Positions 34,538 to 37,507 of a stretch of DNA of 37,507 bases are shown piece by piece. Location of the stretch: the NCBI GenBank assembly GCA_000333855.2, contig CM007329.1, forward strand, positions 267,629 to 305,135. The letters are read 5' to 3'. The first letter of the stretch is position 1; the number at the start of each line of letters is the position of its first letter. A program made the translations under genes and the position numbers. The stretch is from Endotrypanum monterogeii. Lineage: Eukaryota > Euglenozoa > Kinetoplastea > Trypanosomatida > Trypanosomatidae. The notes under the pieces were generated by a model. It searched no databases. It saw only the letters and a program-made list of their open reading frames with translations, and was not told where the DNA came from.

Positions 34538-36730
34538 TTACTTGCGAGCGAGCATGCGTACGGTACTCTTCAGGTGCTTGCACACGAAGGCTTGCTGGAT
34601 CGCTGACTCCCTCCAGAACTTGTAGCGATCCGTGGCAGAGAAGTGGCCGCTTTCCATGTCCATGTTGAGTAGAACTTCGTTATTGTCCGTCTTGAGCTCA
34701 CGCAGCTTGCTCACCCATTTGGCTGGCTCCCAGTAAGCAACACGGGGATCGTGAAGGCCCGCCTGGATCATGATGTTTGGATATTCCTGGACGCGGACGT
34801 TGTCGATGGGACTGTAGCTCAGCATATAATCGTAATACTTGTACTCGTTTGGGTTTCCCCACTCCTCCCACTCGCCGGTGGTAAGGGGAATGCTGGGGTC
34901 GCACATTGTTGTCATGACATCAACAAACGGAACGCCGGTAAGGGCCACTTTGAAAAGATCAGGACGCATGTTCAGCACTGCTCCAATGAGCAGGCCGCCC
35001 GCACTGCGACCCTCACAGGCCAGCTGCGACGGCGTCGTCATGCCCGCTTGCACCAGGTACTCAGCTGCCGCGATGAAGTCGGCAAATGTGTTGCGCTTCG
35101 TGAGGTACTTGGCGCCAACTTCGTACCACGCACGACCCATCTCACTGCCACCGCGGATGTGCGCCACGGCGTAGATCATGCCCCGGTCACAGTAAGGGAG
35201 GTATTTGATATTAAACTGAGGATCTACGGACACACCGTAGCTGCCGTACCCGTACAGCATGCACGGGTGTGGCTCACTCATATTGAGGTCCTTGCGGTAC
35301 ACAATCGAGATGGGAACCTTAGTACGGTCCGGCGCAGTGGCAAAGCGGCGCTCCACCTTGTAATCGCCGGCATCGAAGCCACCACCGACCTTGCGCACCT
35401 TCACTACAGTGCGGGTGTGGGTATTGGGATCGACGTCGAACCAGGTGTTTGGCGTGGCAAGAGATGAGTACTCCATGCGGAACGTTTTCAAATCGAACTC
35501 GGCCATCTGCGACTCAACAAGATGCACCGTGAAGATGGGCTCCTCCATCAACACCTCCCGCAGCTCGGCATCGGCTGTGAAGAGGCCATCCTTCGGATCC
35601 ACCGTCATCGTCCAGATGCGCGTCAGACCACCTCGGCGGCCAGCCACAACAAGGAAATCAGAACGCACATCGAGTTTCTCCATGAACGTGTCCTCGCAGT
35701 GATCGGCAAGCACGTACGACCAGTCCATTGGCTGCTCGCGCGACGCCCTGATAATTTTGAAGTTTACCGCTCCTCCCTCATTCGTGAGAATCACAATATG
35801 CCTCGTGCCATGCATTTGCACATCGTAGAGCACGCCCTTCTCGCGCGGGCGCACCATCTCGAGCGTATTCCAGTCGTTGCCCTTGCATAAATCGAGGAGG
35901 TGCGTCTCCGTCGTCTCCGACGACTGTGAACCGATCACGAGTGTATTCTTGTCTGCGGACTTGTACATGAACACACTGAAAATGGGATCATGCTCCTCAT
36001 AGAGGCAGACGTCGCTGGACTGCGGCTGCCCCATCACATGACGCCACACTTTGTTGTCGCGCAGCGTTCCATCCTTAGTCATGTAAAACAAAGAGGTGTG
36101 ATCTGAGCCCCAGACGATCTCGCCATTGGTGCCAACCAACGTGTCAAGACTCTTGTGGGGGTCGGAGAGACTGCGGAACTTGATGGTGTACACTTCGTTG
36201 CCGCTCATGTCAACAGAGTAAGCCATTATGTCGTGCATGGGTGCTGCCACCTCCATGTCCATGACATTACAAAACGACTGGCCATCCGCGACTTCGTTAA
36301 CGTCAAGGAGGACCTGCTCCGCTGCGGCATCACCGGGCACCTCGTCTTTGCCCACGCGGCAGTAGAGCATGTAGGACTTACCCTTTACCTCCCGCGTGTA
36401 ATACTGGTACGGGCCATCAACGTAAGGGGCTGATATGTCGTCCTCGTTGATGTGGGAGATATGTTCGGAATAGATCTCCTCGCGCAGCTGCACTGTGTCG
36501 GCGCTGCGCGCCTCGAAGTAGGCCTTTTCTTTGGTAAGGTGCTCGATCACCGCCGGGTCGGTGCGCTGGTCGTCACGCATCCAATAGTACGGGTCCTCAC
36601 GACAGCGCGGTGGGTTCATCGGATTCGGGCCACGGTCCTCGCCTTCCACATAACCGAACTTTACGAGGTGAGGCTTCTTAAGCGCAACAGGTGGCTGCAC
36701 GTCGGCAGCCTTTGCAGAGTCCGACGACAT
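34538..36730 (-). CDS. OPB: Oligopeptidase B (S9A serine peptidase)
   Basis: Cytosolic serine oligopeptidase of the prolyl-oligopeptidase clan that cleaves short peptides after Arg or Lys. In Leishmania it is a studied enzyme that acts on small peptides only, because a beta-propeller covers the active site. From the ATG at 36730 it is 730 residues, against 731 in L. major. The propeller occupies roughly residues 75-410, and the alpha/beta-hydrolase domain follows with a segment from the N-terminus. The catalytic triad is Ser576 (in EGRSAGG), Asp661 (in HDPRVAYW) and His696 (in ESGHFSA), each one lower than the L. major Ser577/Asp662/His697. The Arg-binding acids Glu620 and Glu622 (GEWEEW) and Arg663 are also present. 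All key residues are intact, so the enzyme should be active. An in-frame ATG at 36829 would add 33 residues including a hydrophobic stretch; the shorter form matches known Leishmania OPB. Confidence 0.97.
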   Translation of the reverse strand: MSSDSAKAADVQPPVALKKPHLVKFGYVEGEDRGPNPMNPPRCREDPYYWMRDDQRTDPAVIEHLTKEKAYFEARSADTVQLREEIYSEHISHINEDDISAPYVDGPYQYYTREVKGKSYMLYCRVGKDEVPGDAAAEQVLLDVNEVADGQSFCNVMDMEVAAPMHDIMAYSVDMSGNEVYTIKFRSLSDPHKSLDTLVGTNGEIVWGSDHTSLFYMTKDGTLRDNKVWRHVMGQPQSSDVCLYEEHDPIFSVFMYKSADKNTLVIGSQSSETTETHLLDLCKGNDWNTLEMVRPREKGVLYDVQMHGTRHIVILTNEGGAVNFKIIRASREQPMDWSYVLADHCEDTFMEKLDVRSDFLVVAGRRGGLTRIWTMTVDPKDGLFTADAELREVLMEEPIFTVHLVESQMAEFDLKTFRMEYSSLATPNTWFDVDPNTHTRTVVKVRKVGGGFDAGDYKVERRFATAPDRTKVPISIVYRKDLNMSEPHPCMLYGYGSYGVSVDPQFNIKYLPYCDRGMIYAVAHIRGGSEMGRAWYEVGAKYLTKRNTFADFIAAAEYLVQAGMTTPSQLACEGRSAGGLLIGAVLNMRPDLFKVALTGVPFVDVMTTMCDPSIPLTTGEWEEWGNPNEYKYYDYMLSYSPIDNVRVQEYPNIMIQAGLHDPRVAYWEPAKWVSKLRELKTDNNEVLLNMDMESGHFSATDRYKFWRESAIQQAFVCKHLKSTVRMLARK

Positions 36731-36863
36731 CGACAAAAACACAATAAGGGGAAGAAAAAAATACAAATAAATCTTTTTATCTCGATGTGGGTGTATGTGC
36801 GTGTGTGATGTGCAGGAGGCTGAAGTCATAGGACGGACGAATTGAGTTAAAACAAATACAGCA

Positions 36864-36930
36864 CTCGGGAGAGACCGTAGCAGTGATGTGTACAGAAGGA
36901 GCCGATGCGAATGAAGGAAAAAAGGACGGG
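36864..36930 (-). promoter_or_regulatory. Candidate spliced-leader acceptor(s) for OPB
   Basis: On the minus strand a C/T-rich tract (36930-36913) is followed by its first AG at 36865-36864. Splicing there leaves the in-frame ATG at 36829 in the mRNA. A further AG at 36821-36820 lies just past that ATG and would leave 36730 as the first in-frame start. Other AGs occur near 36775-36783. Which is used decides the N-terminus of OPB. Confidence 0.4.
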
Positions 36931-37220
36931 ACGAGCGTGACAGTGAGAGAAGAACCTAGTAGCAACAGTGGTGGTGGCGGTGGTGGTGTCGTTGACCAAC
37001 AACGAATCGAGGTGGCAGATGGAAGAGAGAGGGGGCCACGAACGTGAGTCACGCAATGTCCCGGGAGACGAAGGGAGGGGGGGAAGACGAGAAGGCTGCT
37101 AACGATTCTGGTCATTGGCGGTTGTCGCTGACATTGATGCGACAAGACAGTTCATCTATACCGTGTGAAGTACATGTGCATATTTAGCACGCGCTTTGGA
37201 CTTGGGTTTGACGACAAAGG

Positions 37221-37240
37221 TGTGCATGTGTGTGTGTGTG

Positions 37241-37290
<50 letters not shown>
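37221..37290. repeat. Long (TG)n repeat
   Basis: About 70 bases of TG on the plus strand with two CATG interruptions, the longest dinucleotide repeat in the window. It is followed by a T-run (37304-37313). Confidence 0.92.
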
Positions 37291-37293
<3 letters not shown>

Positions 37294-37507
37294 CGATGTA
37301 TGTCTTTTTTTTTGATTATTATATTGCAGTCGTTGTCGTCGTTGGTCGATGGCAGTGATGACCTTACGGGCTTAACGCGGTTAGACGAAATGAAGAAACA
37401 ATAGGGGTGTCCGAGAAAGAGAAATTTAACGGTGCCCACTTATGTGTGTCTGTGTAGGTGTGTGGAGGTGACATGTGCACGCCGTTTGAATACAAAAAAA
37501 AACGATC

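Larger units (their letters stand above)
36731..37507. other. Intergenic region upstream of oligopeptidase B
   Basis: About 780 bases to the right edge, holding the OPB leader and probably the 3' UTR of a gene outside the window. It has C/T tracts on the minus strand (about 37090-37060, 37036-37021, 36930-36913 and a T-rich one at 36775-36735), a GGT-type triplet stretch near 36968-36990 and a long TG repeat (37221-37290). No further gene was found. Confidence 0.6.

Noticed and set aside
34751..35467. Plus-strand open frame of 238 codons
   Set aside because: It is antisense to the catalytic domain of oligopeptidase B, whose identity is certain, and its composition is that of a shadow.
1..37507. 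Strand-switch region or retroposon (SLACS, SIDER, ingi-like)
   Set aside because: All six genes share one strand, no reverse transcriptase or endonuclease frame is present, and I could not recognise a SIDER signature by eye. A profile search of the spacers would be needed to exclude degenerate SIDERs.
1..37507. A new multi-gene defence or biosynthetic system
   Set aside because: The genes are unrelated housekeeping and structural functions in a polycistronic array, so their adjacency gives no evidence of a joint pathway.

Overview
The window reads as nuclear DNA of a kinetoplastid, almost certainly a Leishmania species. It is GC-rich, with long intronless genes all on one strand. Intergenic spacers are full of (TG)n, (TA)n, poly-C and poly-G tracts, and pyrimidine tracts followed by AG (spliced-leader acceptor signals) lie upstream of the start codons. 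The rightmost gene is very close to Leishmania oligopeptidase B, with every catalytic residue offset by one from the L. major numbering. I recall OPB lying on Leishmania chromosome 9, so the window is probably part of that chromosome. I cannot fix the species.

Six protein genes are supported, all on the minus strand, so transcription runs right to left. In transcription order they are: oligopeptidase B (36730-34538); a giant 5,561-residue protein that may be a CFAP54-like central-pair protein (33209-16524); a 960-residue protein with ankyrin-like segments and a C-terminal acyl-CoA-binding domain (15504-12622); a 2,264-residue UBR-type E3 ubiquitin ligase (11628-4834); an unrecognised helical protein (4210-2264); and CPSF30, an mRNA 3'-end processing factor (1564-542). 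They look like part of one polycistronic unit. Neighbouring genes in such units are usually functionally unrelated, and these are: proteolysis, axoneme, lipid binding, N-degron turnover and mRNA processing. The one mechanistic link is that CPSF30 belongs to the machinery that polyadenylates all these mRNAs.

The longest open frames of four genes begin at GTG or TTG. I moved every start to an ATG, guided by the position of pyrimidine tract plus AG. The start is well decided for CPSF30, the UBR ligase and the unknown gene. It is less certain for the acyl-CoA-binding gene, and two in-frame ATGs compete for OPB.

The spacers (about 0.5-1.3 kb) hold simple repeats, acceptor signals and nothing else that I can recognise. 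I saw no tRNA, rRNA, transposon, CRISPR array or strand-switch region. The long plus-strand open frames are antisense shadows. I see no undescribed multi-gene system. The most unusual items are the giant axonemal candidate, the ankyrin-before-ACBP architecture, and the possible N-terminal extension of oligopeptidase B.
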